Assembly (NCBI GenBank): GCA_964564785.1
Contig: CAZMCT010000008.1
Coordinates: forward strand, 1-57,764
Source of the DNA: CAZMCT01 sp964564785
GTDB taxonomy: Bacteria; Planctomycetota; Phycisphaerae; UBA1845; Fen-1342
Length of the DNA stretch: 57,764 nt
Direction: 5' to 3'
This document shows, one piece after another, positions 45,196-53,513 of the stretch. Position numbers and translations under genes: made by a program. The notes beneath the pieces were generated by a model. The model made no database searches. It saw nothing but the letters and a program-made list of their open reading frames with translations, and was not told the DNA's origin. The stretch's first letter is position 1; each line of letters begins with the position of its first letter.

Positions 45196-46119
45196 TCACG
45201 TTGCGGACCGCGCCGCTTCTTGCCCGGCCGCGTTCAGATTCCAGAGGGCGCCCACGAGCCCCGCGCCGACCAGCTCCACCGGCAGCCCGCGGGCCAGGCC
45301 CCACGCGGGGATCGTATCCAGGGGATAGGCCGCCGGCAGCGCCAGACCCGGCCGCACCGCCGCCACGATCAACCCCACGACGCCGATCAACAGCGGAACC
45401 GGCCAGTACCACAGCGGATCGCGCACCCCCACGGTCTGCCGCGCGGCGAACACCCCGGCGAACGAGCCCAGGCCGATGGCAAAGTACACCTGACCGCGAT
45501 ACGTCTCGCTGACCGCCGGCGCCGAGAGCACGAGCGACATGACGCCGCCGGCCGCCGCGGCGATCAGCAGCGCCACCGGCCCACGGGCGCGCGAGTCCGC
45601 GTCGACGGGCTGAAATGCCGCGCGGAGCCGCACGGCCGACGGGCGACGCTCGGACGCCTCATGGACCAGTCCGGTCAGCGCGTACGCCCCGCTCACGCCG
45701 AGAATGAGGAACACGTAGTCGGGCAGCAGGCGCCAGTACGGCCCGCCGTGAGGCGGACCGGGCACGGGGTTGCAGCGGATCAGCCAGTCGTCCATCGTGC
45801 CGCCCTGACGCCCGGCCTCCGCCGCCCAGATCGCGAGCGCCAGTCCGATCGCGAGCATCGGACGGGCACGGTCGCCCGGTCCGAGCAGGAGCCCGGCCAG
45901 CGCGGCACCCGACCAGATCACGATGACGAACAGCAGCCCCGCCAGCAATCCCCGGCTGCCGTCCAGCAGTACCAGCGGGCGGTCGAGGAGCCGCGGCAGG
46001 ACGGCCAGCCCAACCACGAAATGCAAGCCGGCCCAGACAACGAGGATCGCCAGGACGAAACGCACGCGCTGGGGCCACGAATCGGGTCGGGCGCGGGTGG
46101 CGGATGCGGCGAGGCTCAT
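45196..46119 (-). CDS. Polytopic membrane protein, unknown function
   Basis: 307 residues with about nine hydrophobic helices (for example VRFVLAILVVWAGLHFVVGLA and LLAGLLFVIVIWSGAALAGLL). No characterised motif was recognised. It is the first gene of the minus-strand run that continues through a 66-residue protein, a B12-type radical SAM enzyme, a tandem rhodanese and a MauE/DoxX protein. It is divergent from a second radical SAM gene, with 84 nt between its start and the proposed start of that gene. Confidence 0.75.
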   Translation of the reverse strand: MSLAASATRARPDSWPQRVRFVLAILVVWAGLHFVVGLAVLPRLLDRPLVLLDGSRGLLAGLLFVIVIWSGAALAGLLLGPGDRARPMLAIGLALAIWAAEAGRQGGTMDDWLIRCNPVPGPPHGGPYWRLLPDYVFLILGVSGAYALTGLVHEASERRPSAVRLRAAFQPVDADSRARGPVALLIAAAAGGVMSLVLSAPAVSETYRGQVYFAIGLGSFAGVFAARQTVGVRDPLWYWPVPLLIGVVGLIVAAVRPGLALPAAYPLDTIPAWGLARGLPVELVGAGLVGALWNLNAAGQEAARSAT

Positions 46120-46203
46120 GGGTTCAAGCTAACGGGTGGCGGGCACGCCGGTCAATCCGATTGTGCGAGGCGGATGCGCTGGCCCGGGCTCTGCGCCGGC
46201 GAT

Positions 46204-47325
46204 ATGGTACCGGAGTGGGGCGCGGTCGAACCCGGACCGGGGGGCCGGACGCGCGCATTGCCCGGCAAGGAAAGGGACTTGGCGCGGTCACCGGTTGAGA
46301 AGAAGCTGCACCTGGCGCGGGCCTACCTGTCACGCCACCCGCTGTGGTGCGCCTGGCAGGTGAACTACCGCTGCAACTTTCGCTGCCAGTTCTGCCGCTA
46401 CTGGGTGGACCCCATGGGGGATGCACCCGAGCTTAAGGTCGCGGACTTCCGGGCCGGGTCGCGCAAGCTGGCCGACCTGGGGGCCTTGCTGATCAGCCTC
46501 GCCGGCGGCGAGCCGCTGCTGCGCCCGGACCTGGTCGAACTGGTCGAGGCGGTGGCCGAGTGGCATTTCCCCTTCATCACGACGAACGGGTGGTTCTCCA
46601 CGCCGGAGCTGGCCCGCGACCTGTTCCAGGCAGGGCTCTGGGGCGTTTCGGTGAGCATCGACTACGCCGATCCGGCCCGCCACGACCGCCGCCGCGGCAT
46701 GGCCGGTGCGTGGGAGCGCGCCGTGGCCGCAGTCGAGCATTTCGCGGCCGCGCGCTGCGCAGCCTGGCAGCGGGTGAACTGGATGGCGGTGCTGCTCGAG
46801 GACAATCTCGATCAGCTCGAGCCGATGATCCGCATGGCGGCCGAGCGGGACGCCTACTTCATGGTGCAGCCATACGGGACCCGGAAGACCGGCGCGACGC
46901 GCTTCGTGCACGCCGGCGATGGCCGGGTCGGGCAGCGGCTGTTGGGCCTGCGCCGCAAATACCGCAATTTCCTCAGCAATCCGTACTTTCTTTCGCGCTT
47001 CGATGCCGCGCTCAACGGCGGCGTCCCAGGCTGCCGAGCCGGGCAGGGCTTCTTCAGCATCGACTCCGTCGGCAACGTGGCGGTGTGTGTCGAGGAGCGC
47101 GGCCGGCCGGTCGCGAACCTCTTGACGGACCCGGTGAAGGTCATCGTGCAGCGCCTGCGAAACGACGACGTCCGACGCCGATGCCGCCGCTGTTGGTACA
47201 ACTGCCGCGGTGAGATCGAGAGCCTCTACGATCCGTGGGGCCTGGTGCAGAGCTTGCCGACGCTGCTGCTCGATCGGGGTCGCCCGCCGCCGGCCGCTGC
47301 GGTCCAATCCGCCCCGCTGGTGTAG
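46204..47325 (+). CDS. Radical SAM enzyme with C-terminal cysteine-rich domain
   Basis: 373 residues. VNYRCNFRCQFCRYW carries the cluster motif CxxxCxxC. SLAGGEPLLRPDLVEL is the GGEP SAM-binding motif and FPFITTNGW a barrel strand. The C-terminal part holds GCRAGQGFFSIDSVGNVAVC and CRRCWYNCRGEIE, the pattern of a SPASM- or Twitch-type domain that binds extra iron-sulfur clusters; these are usual in peptide-maturing or dehydrogenating members. The start is uncertain: ATG 46204 is proposed, with ATG 46174 (near GCGAGG) and TTG 46279 as alternatives. It is divergent from the 45196-46119 membrane protein. Confidence 0.87.
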   Translation: MVPEWGAVEPGPGGRTRALPGKERDLARSPVEKKLHLARAYLSRHPLWCAWQVNYRCNFRCQFCRYWVDPMGDAPELKVADFRAGSRKLADLGALLISLAGGEPLLRPDLVELVEAVAEWHFPFITTNGWFSTPELARDLFQAGLWGVSVSIDYADPARHDRRRGMAGAWERAVAAVEHFAAARCAAWQRVNWMAVLLEDNLDQLEPMIRMAAERDAYFMVQPYGTRKTGATRFVHAGDGRVGQRLLGLRRKYRNFLSNPYFLSRFDAALNGGVPGCRAGQGFFSIDSVGNVAVCVEERGRPVANLLTDPVKVIVQRLRNDDVRRRCRRCWYNCRGEIESLYDPWGLVQSLPTLLLDRGRPPPAAAVQSAPLV

Positions 47326-47481
47326 GTCCGGGTTTCGGACCGTGGGGACGGCGAGTCCCCTGCGTTCCGAAGGAAAAAGGGCTGACCGCCGGGCTGCCGG
47401 CGTGAAGCCCGGTCCCGGCCCGCACGATGACACCTCGGGGGCATGCAGTGCGCCTGAACCGCGCGCCCGGAGGAGTTGTTC

Positions 47482-48687
47482 GTGTCGGTTATCGGTCCAC
47501 GACAGACGAGAGCACGTGGGCAACGGCCGGGCGAAGCGCGCCCGCCGGACAGCGGCGTTCTTCGACCCGAAACCCTTCCCCCTCTGCGGGCCGCGCTGGC
47601 CGCAGCCTGCTGGGCGGCGGTGCGTCGCGTCGAGTGGCACGCCCTGCGGCCGCTGGTCCTGTTCGTGCTCGCCTTTCACGCGCTCGTCGCCGCGATCCTG
47701 CTTGCTCACGGGCTCCCGGTCGGTTATCTGCCGCCCGGGCAGATATACCTGACCGTCATTTTCTCAGTCGGCGTGCTGGGCTGCGTCGTGCACGTGCTGG
47801 CCGCCCAGATCACCGCCGACCTCTGTCGTGTGCGCAGCGGCCGCCCCGTAACGCCGCTCCGCCAGCGTGCGGCGCAAGCCGCGCAGCTCACGGCCGCGGG
47901 GCTGGTGCTGGCGGCGATCTTCCCGGTCGTGATGCTGGCGAACGCAAACCTGAAGCCGGCGTTGTTCGTGATCAACCCGGCCCGCTGGGACGCGGCGCTG
48001 GAGGAGATGGAGCGCGGGCTGTTCGGAGGCGTCTTGCCGAGCGAATGGCTGGTGCGGCACAGCCCCCCCGCGCTCCTGCACTTCTGGGACCACGTGTATT
48101 CGATGTTCGCCCTGTTCCTGCTCGTGTCGCTGATGATCGTGCTGTACCGCGAGGGGCTGCGGGGCGGGGCACGCTACATCGCCGCGCTCGGTGCCGGCCT
48201 GCTGCTCACGCTGCTCGTGTCGCTCGCGTGTCCTTCCCGCGGTCCGCTCTACGAACACCCGGACTGGTTCGCGCCGCTCTACGGCACGAAGACCGGCGAG
48301 CTGGCCGCCGACCTCGCCACGAGCGTGCAGCAGTATGCCGCCCGCCCGGCCGTACGCTACCCCGTAGCCGGCATCTCCGCCATGCCCTCCTTCCACGTCC
48401 TCGCATGGGTCGTGGCGTGGCTGCTGTGCTGGCGGCCGTTGCCGCGCTGGGCGGCCGGGCTGGGACTCGCCCTGCTCGGCCTGAACTGGGTGAGCACGGT
48501 CGTGCTGGGCTGGCACTACGCGCTCGACGGGCTGGCCGCGATCGCCCTGGCCATCAGCGCGTGCTGGCTGGCGCGCGGACTGATTCCTGGGCCGCCGGCC
48601 TCTGAAGCAGCACAAACGCCCCCTCGCGGGCCACGCACCGCCAGCCCGCCCCCTCCAGTTCTTCGCTCAGCGGCGCACCGGACGTGA
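47482..48687 (+). CDS. PAP2-superfamily membrane phosphatase, IPC-synthase-like
   Basis: 401 residues, about seven membrane helices. GISAMPSFHV (C2 motif) and GWHYALDGLAA (C3 motif) match the PAP2/Aur1 group, which contains inositol phosphorylceramide synthases and lipid phosphatases. The N-terminal 40 residues are Arg/Pro-rich and probably cytoplasmic. GTG 47482 was preferred over TTG 47476 because it is 9 nt after GGAGG. The gene runs into the last 134 nt of the convergent gene at 48554-49948, giving a true coding overlap. A lipid head-group role is likely; the substrate is not defined. Confidence 0.85.
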   Translation: MSVIGPRQTRARGQRPGEARPPDSGVLRPETLPPLRAALAAACWAAVRRVEWHALRPLVLFVLAFHALVAAILLAHGLPVGYLPPGQIYLTVIFSVGVLGCVVHVLAAQITADLCRVRSGRPVTPLRQRAAQAAQLTAAGLVLAAIFPVVMLANANLKPALFVINPARWDAALEEMERGLFGGVLPSEWLVRHSPPALLHFWDHVYSMFALFLLVSLMIVLYREGLRGGARYIAALGAGLLLTLLVSLACPSRGPLYEHPDWFAPLYGTKTGELAADLATSVQQYAARPAVRYPVAGISAMPSFHVLAWVVAWLLCWRPLPRWAAGLGLALLGLNWVSTVVLGWHYALDGLAAIALAISACWLARGLIPGPPASEAAQTPPRGPRTASPPPPVLRSAAHRT

Positions 48688-49948
48688 GCACGCTGTCGAT
48701 CCTCCACCGCTCCAGCACCGCGAACCGCTCGGGATGGTGACGCGCGATCGCTAGGCCGTCCTCCAGAACCGCCGTCGGATAGCAGTCGTTCCGCGAATCC
48801 CAGAAGCACGGCCGGCCGTGGTAGCCCAGCCAGCCGCCCAGGTGAAAATCGTTCCAGAGCCGCGCACCGACCGGAATGTGCGCGAGCAGACTCCCCGGGT
48901 ACGTCGCCGCGTCGACACGCGGGCGCGGCGAGAGCACTGCGACCACGCCGAGGCCGGCCGCCAGCCAGGGGGCCGGGTGCGCGAGGAGCCGCGGGGGCAG
49001 CCGGCGGGCGAGCGCGTCAGTCGTGGCCGGCAGCAACGCGATGCCGAGCACGTCGAAGAAGCGCTGGTGGCGCACCGCCAGCGCGCCGACACACGCCCAG
49101 AGGGCCACCTCCCGCCACCGGCGGTCGCGGATGAGCAGCGCGCCGGCTGTCAGCAGACATGCAATCCGCAGCCAACCGAGGCCGCTGCCGAGATCCACGG
49201 GGTACCACTCCGCGATCTGCGCATGCACGAACGCCTTGGCCCCGCTGCCGACTCCATACCCGACCAGCAGCGCATAGAGTTCGGCGCCCTGTGGGTTGCA
49301 AAGGCAGAGCCCCGCCGCGATCGGGGCCCAGTACCAACGCGTCAGCCCGATCATCAGGATTCCGATAATAAACGAGCCGTGGACATTCGCCCACAATCCC
49401 ACCAGCAGGGCTGCCACGGGCAACCGCCACCAGCGGCGTGGATCGGTCCGATACAAAACAAAAGCAAGGGCCGCCAGGACCAGATTCCCCCAGCTCAGCG
49501 CTCGCTCGCTGCGGCCGTATATCACCAGGACTACGGTCCAACTCAATGCAAACAGGGTGGCCCACGCGTGGTCGCGGCGGTAGGCGAGTGTGACCAGCAG
49601 GAGCGCGGTGGCCGAAACCACGCCGCCGCGCAGCAGACCCGCCCACTCGAGGCCGGCGGCGGCATAGGCCAGCCCGACCAGCGGTTCGTGATGCACCCAG
49701 GGCGTGTGCGGGGAGGTCCATGAAAAGCCGTTGGTCCGCGGCACCTGGCCGTTCAGCAGGCGTTGCCCGGCCCATAATTGCCAGAACAGGTCGGGGTCTT
49801 CGAGCGGATTCCACCAGCATTGGGCGAAGCTGATAAAGAGCAGCGCCGCGGCTGCGAGCGCGAGCAGGTGCGGCGCGGAAGCGTTTATAACGAAGCCGTG
49901 ATGTCGCCGTGCCATCGATGCGGACACTGGCGGACTCAGATGGAGCAT
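48554..49948 (-). CDS. GT-C-like polytopic membrane glycosyltransferase
   Basis: 464 residues with about ten membrane helices. Helix 1 is followed by EDPDLFWQLWAGQRLLNGQVP, an acidic first outer loop in the position of the catalytic Asp-containing loop of GT-C enzymes (ArnT/PMT type), and HEPLVGLAYAAAG. The last 100 residues are a soluble domain (RLWNDFHLGGWLGYHG). Such proteins use polyprenyl-phosphate sugars, but this family is uncharacterised and the assignment is tentative. The start could be ATG 49915 instead of 49948. The coding sequence overlaps the convergent PAP2 gene by 134 nt. Confidence 0.72.
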   Translation of the reverse strand: MLHLSPPVSASMARRHHGFVINASAPHLLALAAAALLFISFAQCWWNPLEDPDLFWQLWAGQRLLNGQVPRTNGFSWTSPHTPWVHHEPLVGLAYAAAGLEWAGLLRGGVVSATALLLVTLAYRRDHAWATLFALSWTVVLVIYGRSERALSWGNLVLAALAFVLYRTDPRRWWRLPVAALLVGLWANVHGSFIIGILMIGLTRWYWAPIAAGLCLCNPQGAELYALLVGYGVGSGAKAFVHAQIAEWYPVDLGSGLGWLRIACLLTAGALLIRDRRWREVALWACVGALAVRHQRFFDVLGIALLPATTDALARRLPPRLLAHPAPWLAAGLGVVAVLSPRPRVDAATYPGSLLAHIPVGARLWNDFHLGGWLGYHGRPCFWDSRNDCYPTAVLEDGLAIARHHPERFAVLERWRIDSVLTSGAPLSEELEGAGWRCVAREGAFVLLQRPAAQESVRAPASTR

Positions 49949-50282
49949 GCCTGGGAATATCGGTCGTATGTGGGTGTGGCATCGATTGCTCTCTGGTATT
50001 TGAAAACGTCTTGTGTTCGTAAGTTGCTACTGGTCTGGTAAATGCGAGTCGAAGAAAAGCGTTTGTGAAACATCCTGAATCCAGTAGAGTGAAAATGTGT
50101 GGAAAACTTGCGGTTGGAGTGGAAATGCAAGTTGGCGGGTGCTTAGCATTGACTGAATCGCACACGGTCACGGAGCGGTTCCGCACATGCTCTGACCCTC
50201 GTGGGGAGCGGGCGGACGCTCCCTACGTGTTCGTCAGCTTCCGGAGGTGGGCACGACAAGGATGTCTTAAGGAGGCATGCGT
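49949..50282. other. AT-rich intergenic region
   Basis: 334 bp. Bases 49981-50160 have about 44% G+C by count, against roughly two thirds elsewhere. It separates the divergent genes at 49948 and 50283. Short frames in it lack ribosome sites. TTAAGGAGG at 50267-50275 is the ribosome site for the next gene and decides its start at ATG 50283 (7-nt spacing) rather than ATG 50277 (1 nt). Confidence 0.6.
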
Positions 50283-51104
50283 ATGTACTGGAAACGTCTA
50301 TTTCCTTCCGGCCTGGTTGTGCTCAGCGTCTTGCTGGCGGGTGGTTGTCCGAGCCCCATCAACCTGGATGCCGCGCTGGGGCTCCAGGATTGGGGCCGCG
50401 ACCTGTTGTCGTTGCCCATCGGCGTCATTGTGGCCGAGCTGATCGACGAAGCCCAGGGAACGAACATTCCGGTGAACCGGGACGAGCTCTACAACGACCT
50501 GTACAACCAGCTCAGCGAGGATCTCCTGGGCTCGCTGCCCCAGCCCGAGCCCGGCCCAGCGGGGCCGGCCGGCCCGCCCGGCAAGGATGGCGAGGACGGC
50601 GTGGACGGTCGCGACGGCGTGGACGGCAAGGACGGCGCAGACGGTAAGGACGGCGTCGACGGCCAGGACGGGGCCGATGGCAAGGACGGGGTCGATGGCA
50701 AGGACGGTGTGGATGGGCAGGATGGCCGGGACGGACGGGATGGCCAGGATGGCGAAGACGGCGAGGACTTCCTGGCGGTGGCGATCGGCTGCGTAGACAA
50801 CGCGGGTGTTCCGCTGCGCGGCTATGGATTCAATGCCGAGAAGGTTCCGGAGACGAACGGCATCTACGCCGTGGCGTTGATCGGCTACGAGTTTCCTGAG
50901 GGGTTCGACCCGAACGATCTCGTGATCCTGGTGACCCCCGACGCGATCGTGCAGCAGGAGATCGTGACGTCATACGACCCGGAGGTCGGCTTCGGCTTCC
51001 TGGTGCAGTTCCGTGACGTGTGGCTGAACCCCACGAACACGGAGTTCTGCTTCGCCGTTTACGACGTTTCGGTCGACCCCTACGGCAGCCCCGCGGACGA
51101 ATAG
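50283..51104 (+). CDS. Collagen-like lipoprotein
   Basis: 273 residues. The signal ends in the lipobox VLLAGGC (Cys about residue 22), so the protein is lipid-anchored. After about 65 residues come roughly 30 Gly-X-Y triplets (GPAGPAGPPGKDGEDGVDG, then GKDG, GVDG and GRDG units) that can form a collagen-like triple helix, followed by a globular domain of about 110 residues (LAVAIGCVDNAGVPLRGYG) that ends PYGSPADE. The acidic/basic pairs D and K at X and Y suit a helix stabilised by charge rather than hydroxyproline. It is probably a surface fibre or adhesin. The next gene starts 10 nt later and is a PEP-CTERM protein. Confidence 0.85.
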   Translation: MYWKRLFPSGLVVLSVLLAGGCPSPINLDAALGLQDWGRDLLSLPIGVIVAELIDEAQGTNIPVNRDELYNDLYNQLSEDLLGSLPQPEPGPAGPAGPPGKDGEDGVDGRDGVDGKDGADGKDGVDGQDGADGKDGVDGKDGVDGQDGRDGRDGQDGEDGEDFLAVAIGCVDNAGVPLRGYGFNAEKVPETNGIYAVALIGYEFPEGFDPNDLVILVTPDAIVQQEIVTSYDPEVGFGFLVQFRDVWLNPTNTEFCFAVYDVSVDPYGSPADE

Positions 51105-51114
51105 GAGCAGCATC

Positions 51115-51762
51115 ATGCGCATCATGGCATGGTTTTTTGCGGGCGCGCTGTTGGCCAGCCCGGCAGTGGCCGAGAGGCTCCTGACCACGCAGCATTTCGG
51201 CAGCTACGCGGAACTCGAGCCGCTGATCGGCGGGGGCATGGAATTCATCGCCCACGGCGACACGGCCAAGCTGCAAATCGAGGTGCCGCCGGCCTCGCCG
51301 CAGCAGCGCCCGTTCGACCTGTGGAACGATGGCGTGCCGCATGCGTTCAAGGTGGTCTACAACCCCGGCGGCATCGCGGGCCTCAGCATCGATGATGAAT
51401 ACACGATCGAGGCCCCCACGCTCATTGACGCGGCCACCAACGGCCTGCTGATCACCGCCTTCACCGACGCCCCCGGCGGCGCCGTGGTGCTCGACAACTT
51501 GCGCATCACGCTGCCCGGGTTTCTCGTGTACCCGGTGAACGACCAGGCGCAGGCCCCGGCCACCGACTACCTGCTCGTGACGACCGACCTGGCCCTGGCC
51601 GGTGGGTTCATCCTCAGCGGCACCGTCACCTTCGCGTGGGACGGCCCGCTGCCGCCGCCGGCGAACGAGTGGTTCGAGGTCACGCCGGTGGTGGTGATCC
51701 CTGAACCGGCCGCTGTGTCCCTGTTGCTTGCCGGCCTGACGCTGCTGGTGCGGCGCCGGTAA
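51115..51762 (+). CDS. PEP-CTERM sorting-domain protein
   Basis: 215 residues. Signal peptide MAWFFAGALLASPAVA; the mature protein is rich in hydrophobic beta-strand patterns. It ends IPEPAAVSLLLAGLTLLVRRR. AGGAGC at 51104-51109 (overlapping the stop of the collagen-like gene) serves as ribosome site for ATG 51115; ATG 51124 is an alternative. The operon with the collagen-like lipoprotein suggests that the two products act together at the cell surface or in the matrix. Confidence 0.78.
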   Translation: MRIMAWFFAGALLASPAVAERLLTTQHFGSYAELEPLIGGGMEFIAHGDTAKLQIEVPPASPQQRPFDLWNDGVPHAFKVVYNPGGIAGLSIDDEYTIEAPTLIDAATNGLLITAFTDAPGGAVVLDNLRITLPGFLVYPVNDQAQAPATDYLLVTTDLALAGGFILSGTVTFAWDGPLPPPANEWFEVTPVVVIPEPAAVSLLLAGLTLLVRRR

Positions 51763-51958
51763 GGCGGCCGGCCGCGGCAGACATCCTGGGCTTCGCGATG
51801 GAGCACTCGGCGCGCCGCGCGGCCGAGGCTCCATCGGGCATGCGCGGGGCGGGGGTCTGGTCAGGGCACCCTGGGGCGGCTAATCATAAGCGGGGCGGCG
51901 CGACGGGCAGGACGGCCCGCCCGATGTTCCGGACCGACCAGCGGGACGAGGAACCCGC

Positions 51959-52606
51959 GTGACGCACAGGGAGCTGGAAGCGGCGGGCGTGGAGGTAAGC
52001 CCGGCGGCTTACGAACGCCTGGCCCGTTTCGTGGCCCTGTTGCTCGAGGAGAACACGCGGATCAACCTCACCGCCATTCGCAACCCGGCCGCGGCCTGGC
52101 GGCTGCACATCTGCGACAGCCTCGCGGTGCTCCCGTGGCTGCGCAGGTGCCAACCGCAGCGCGTCCTGGATCTCGGCAGCGGGGGCGGGCTGCCCGGTCT
52201 GCCCCTGGCATGTGCCAACCCGGAGGTGCAGTTCACGCTGCTCGATGCGACCCGCAAGAAGGTGGACGCCCTCCAGCGGATGATCGGGGCCCTCGCGCTG
52301 CCCAATGCCCGGGCGCTCTGGGGCCGGGCCGAGACGCTCGTGAAGCAGCCCGAGCATGGCGGGCAGTTCGACATCGTGACCGCCCGCGCGGTCGCGGCCT
52401 TGCCACGGCTGCTGGGCTATGCGGCCGGTTTCCTGCGGCCCGGCGGGCAGCTTTGGCTGTACCAGTCGGCGGCGGGGGCCGCGCCGCGCAGCGCCGCCGC
52501 CGCCGCCGCCCCCGCCGGCCGCCTGCGGGAGGTTCAATTGCGGGCATACCGTGTGCCGGGCGACGACCACGACCGCGTGCTACTGGCCTACGAAAAGACG
52601 GGGTGA
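51959..52606 (+). CDS. rsmG: 16S rRNA (guanine527-N7)-methyltransferase RsmG
   Basis: Methylates N7 of G527 in 16S rRNA with SAM. 215 residues, close to the usual 207. ENTRINLTAIRN and HICDSLAVL form the N-terminal part, DLGSGGGLPGLPLA is the SAM-binding motif I, LLDATRKKVDAL follows, and VTARAVAALPRLLGYA is the C-terminal core. An alanine run encoded by (GCC) repeats near residue 180 is unusual and lies in a loop. GACGAGG is about 8 nt before GTG 51959. A single gene. Confidence 0.93.
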   Translation: MTHRELEAAGVEVSPAAYERLARFVALLLEENTRINLTAIRNPAAAWRLHICDSLAVLPWLRRCQPQRVLDLGSGGGLPGLPLACANPEVQFTLLDATRKKVDALQRMIGALALPNARALWGRAETLVKQPEHGGQFDIVTARAVAALPRLLGYAAGFLRPGGQLWLYQSAAGAAPRSAAAAAAPAGRLREVQLRAYRVPGDDHDRVLLAYEKTG

Positions 52607-52746
52607 CGACGTGCCGGTTTGACAAGGTGGCAAGGGGGGCGTGTCGGCTGGGCCTCGCTGCTCACGGTGCCACTTTGCGACTCCTCGACCTCGTGACGCG
52701 GTGCCGGCCGCGGCTGCCCGCCCGTTCCGCGCCCCCGCAGTTGAGC

Positions 52747-52752
52747 TATACT
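52747..52752 (+). promoter_or_regulatory. -10 element upstream of the BFN gene
   Basis: TATACT, matching TATAAT at five positions, 53 nt before the ATG at 52806. A normal leader with the ribosome site GCGAGGTGG would result. The -35 is weak. Confidence 0.4.
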
Positions 52753-52805
52753 GCGCCCCTGGGGCGGGGCCGCAGCGAACGGCCGGGACCGAAGGCGAGG
52801 TGGCT

Positions 52806-53204
52806 ATGGAAGTCCGCATGGACTTGGCACAGATCCGGATCTCCGAGTCGCACGAACAGCAGGTGATCGTGCTGCGGGAGCGGAACGGGCCGCGGCTCCT
52901 CCAGATCGTCATCGGACTCACCGAGGCCCTGGCGATCGATCGCCGCGTGAAAGGCGTGCAGCTCCAGCGGCCCATGACCCACGACCTGCTCGGAAACGTG
53001 ATCGAGTCGCTGGGGGGTGAGCTCGAGAAGATCGTCATCAACGATCTCCAGGATCACACGTTCTACGCCAAGCTCGTCATCCGCCACCAGGGCGAACTGG
53101 TCGAGGTCGACAGCCGCCCCTCCGACGCGATCGCGCTCGGCGTGGCCAACGAAGTCCCGCTCTATGTGGAGGACCACGTCCTCAAGGAAGCCGCCTCGCA
53201 ATAG
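52806..53204 (+). CDS. Bifunctional nuclease (BFN/DUF151) family protein
   Basis: 132 residues, one BFN domain. IVIGLTEALAIDR, HDLLGNVIESLGGELEKIVIND and DSRPSDAIALGVANEVPLYV are the characteristic blocks; the last contains the residues most conserved in the family. Some plant members have DNase and RNase activity; bacterial members are largely untested. It lacks the UVR domain found C-terminally in others. The ribosome site is GAGGTGG. Confidence 0.9.
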   Translation: MEVRMDLAQIRISESHEQQVIVLRERNGPRLLQIVIGLTEALAIDRRVKGVQLQRPMTHDLLGNVIESLGGELEKIVINDLQDHTFYAKLVIRHQGELVEVDSRPSDAIALGVANEVPLYVEDHVLKEAASQ

Positions 53205-53513
53205 ACGCACCGACGGCGGGCGGCCCCCGGCCGCAAGTGGATGCATGATCCAGAATGCAGAACGCCGCATGCAGCATGAAGCGCGCGTGGATTCACACCG
53301 GAGAATCGATTGCGGCCGGGTTCCTTCTCGAATCTGAGTTCTACACTGGGACCCTTTGCAGCCCGTTGAGAACGGGGGCTGACTCCGCGGCCACCCATCC
53401 TCACGGTAGCGCCAGCAGCCACTCCCGCGGTGCCTGCCCCCTCTTTCAACCTGTCTCCTTTTTCAACGGGGCGTTCCCCACTCTTCGCGTGTTCCCGGTT
53501 ACCGGAGCCTGAA
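53205..53513. other. Intergenic region filled mainly by a family A repeat
   Basis: 309 bp between the BFN gene and araB. Apart from the element at 53359-53472 there are only short ATGCAG-type runs (for example CCGCATGCAGCATG at about 53266-53279) and no gene. Confidence 0.5.
53359..53472 (-). repeat. MITE/REP-like element, family A, copy 4 (inverted)
   Basis: Plus-strand ends are CAGCCCGTTGAGAACGGGGG (53359-53378) and CTCCTTTTTCAACGGGG (53456-53472), which are inverted relatives of each other. On the minus strand it carries GGCACCGCGGGAGTGG like the other copies. It is the shortest copy, 114 bp, and lacks much of the internal hairpin. Confidence 0.7.

Noticed and set aside
43723..46173. A long open frame on the plus strand upstream of the second radical SAM gene
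   Set aside because: It is the antisense shadow of the radical SAM and membrane protein genes on the minus strand. Its translation is rich in Arg, Pro, Gln and His without any domain. Only the part from about 46204 encodes a recognisable protein.
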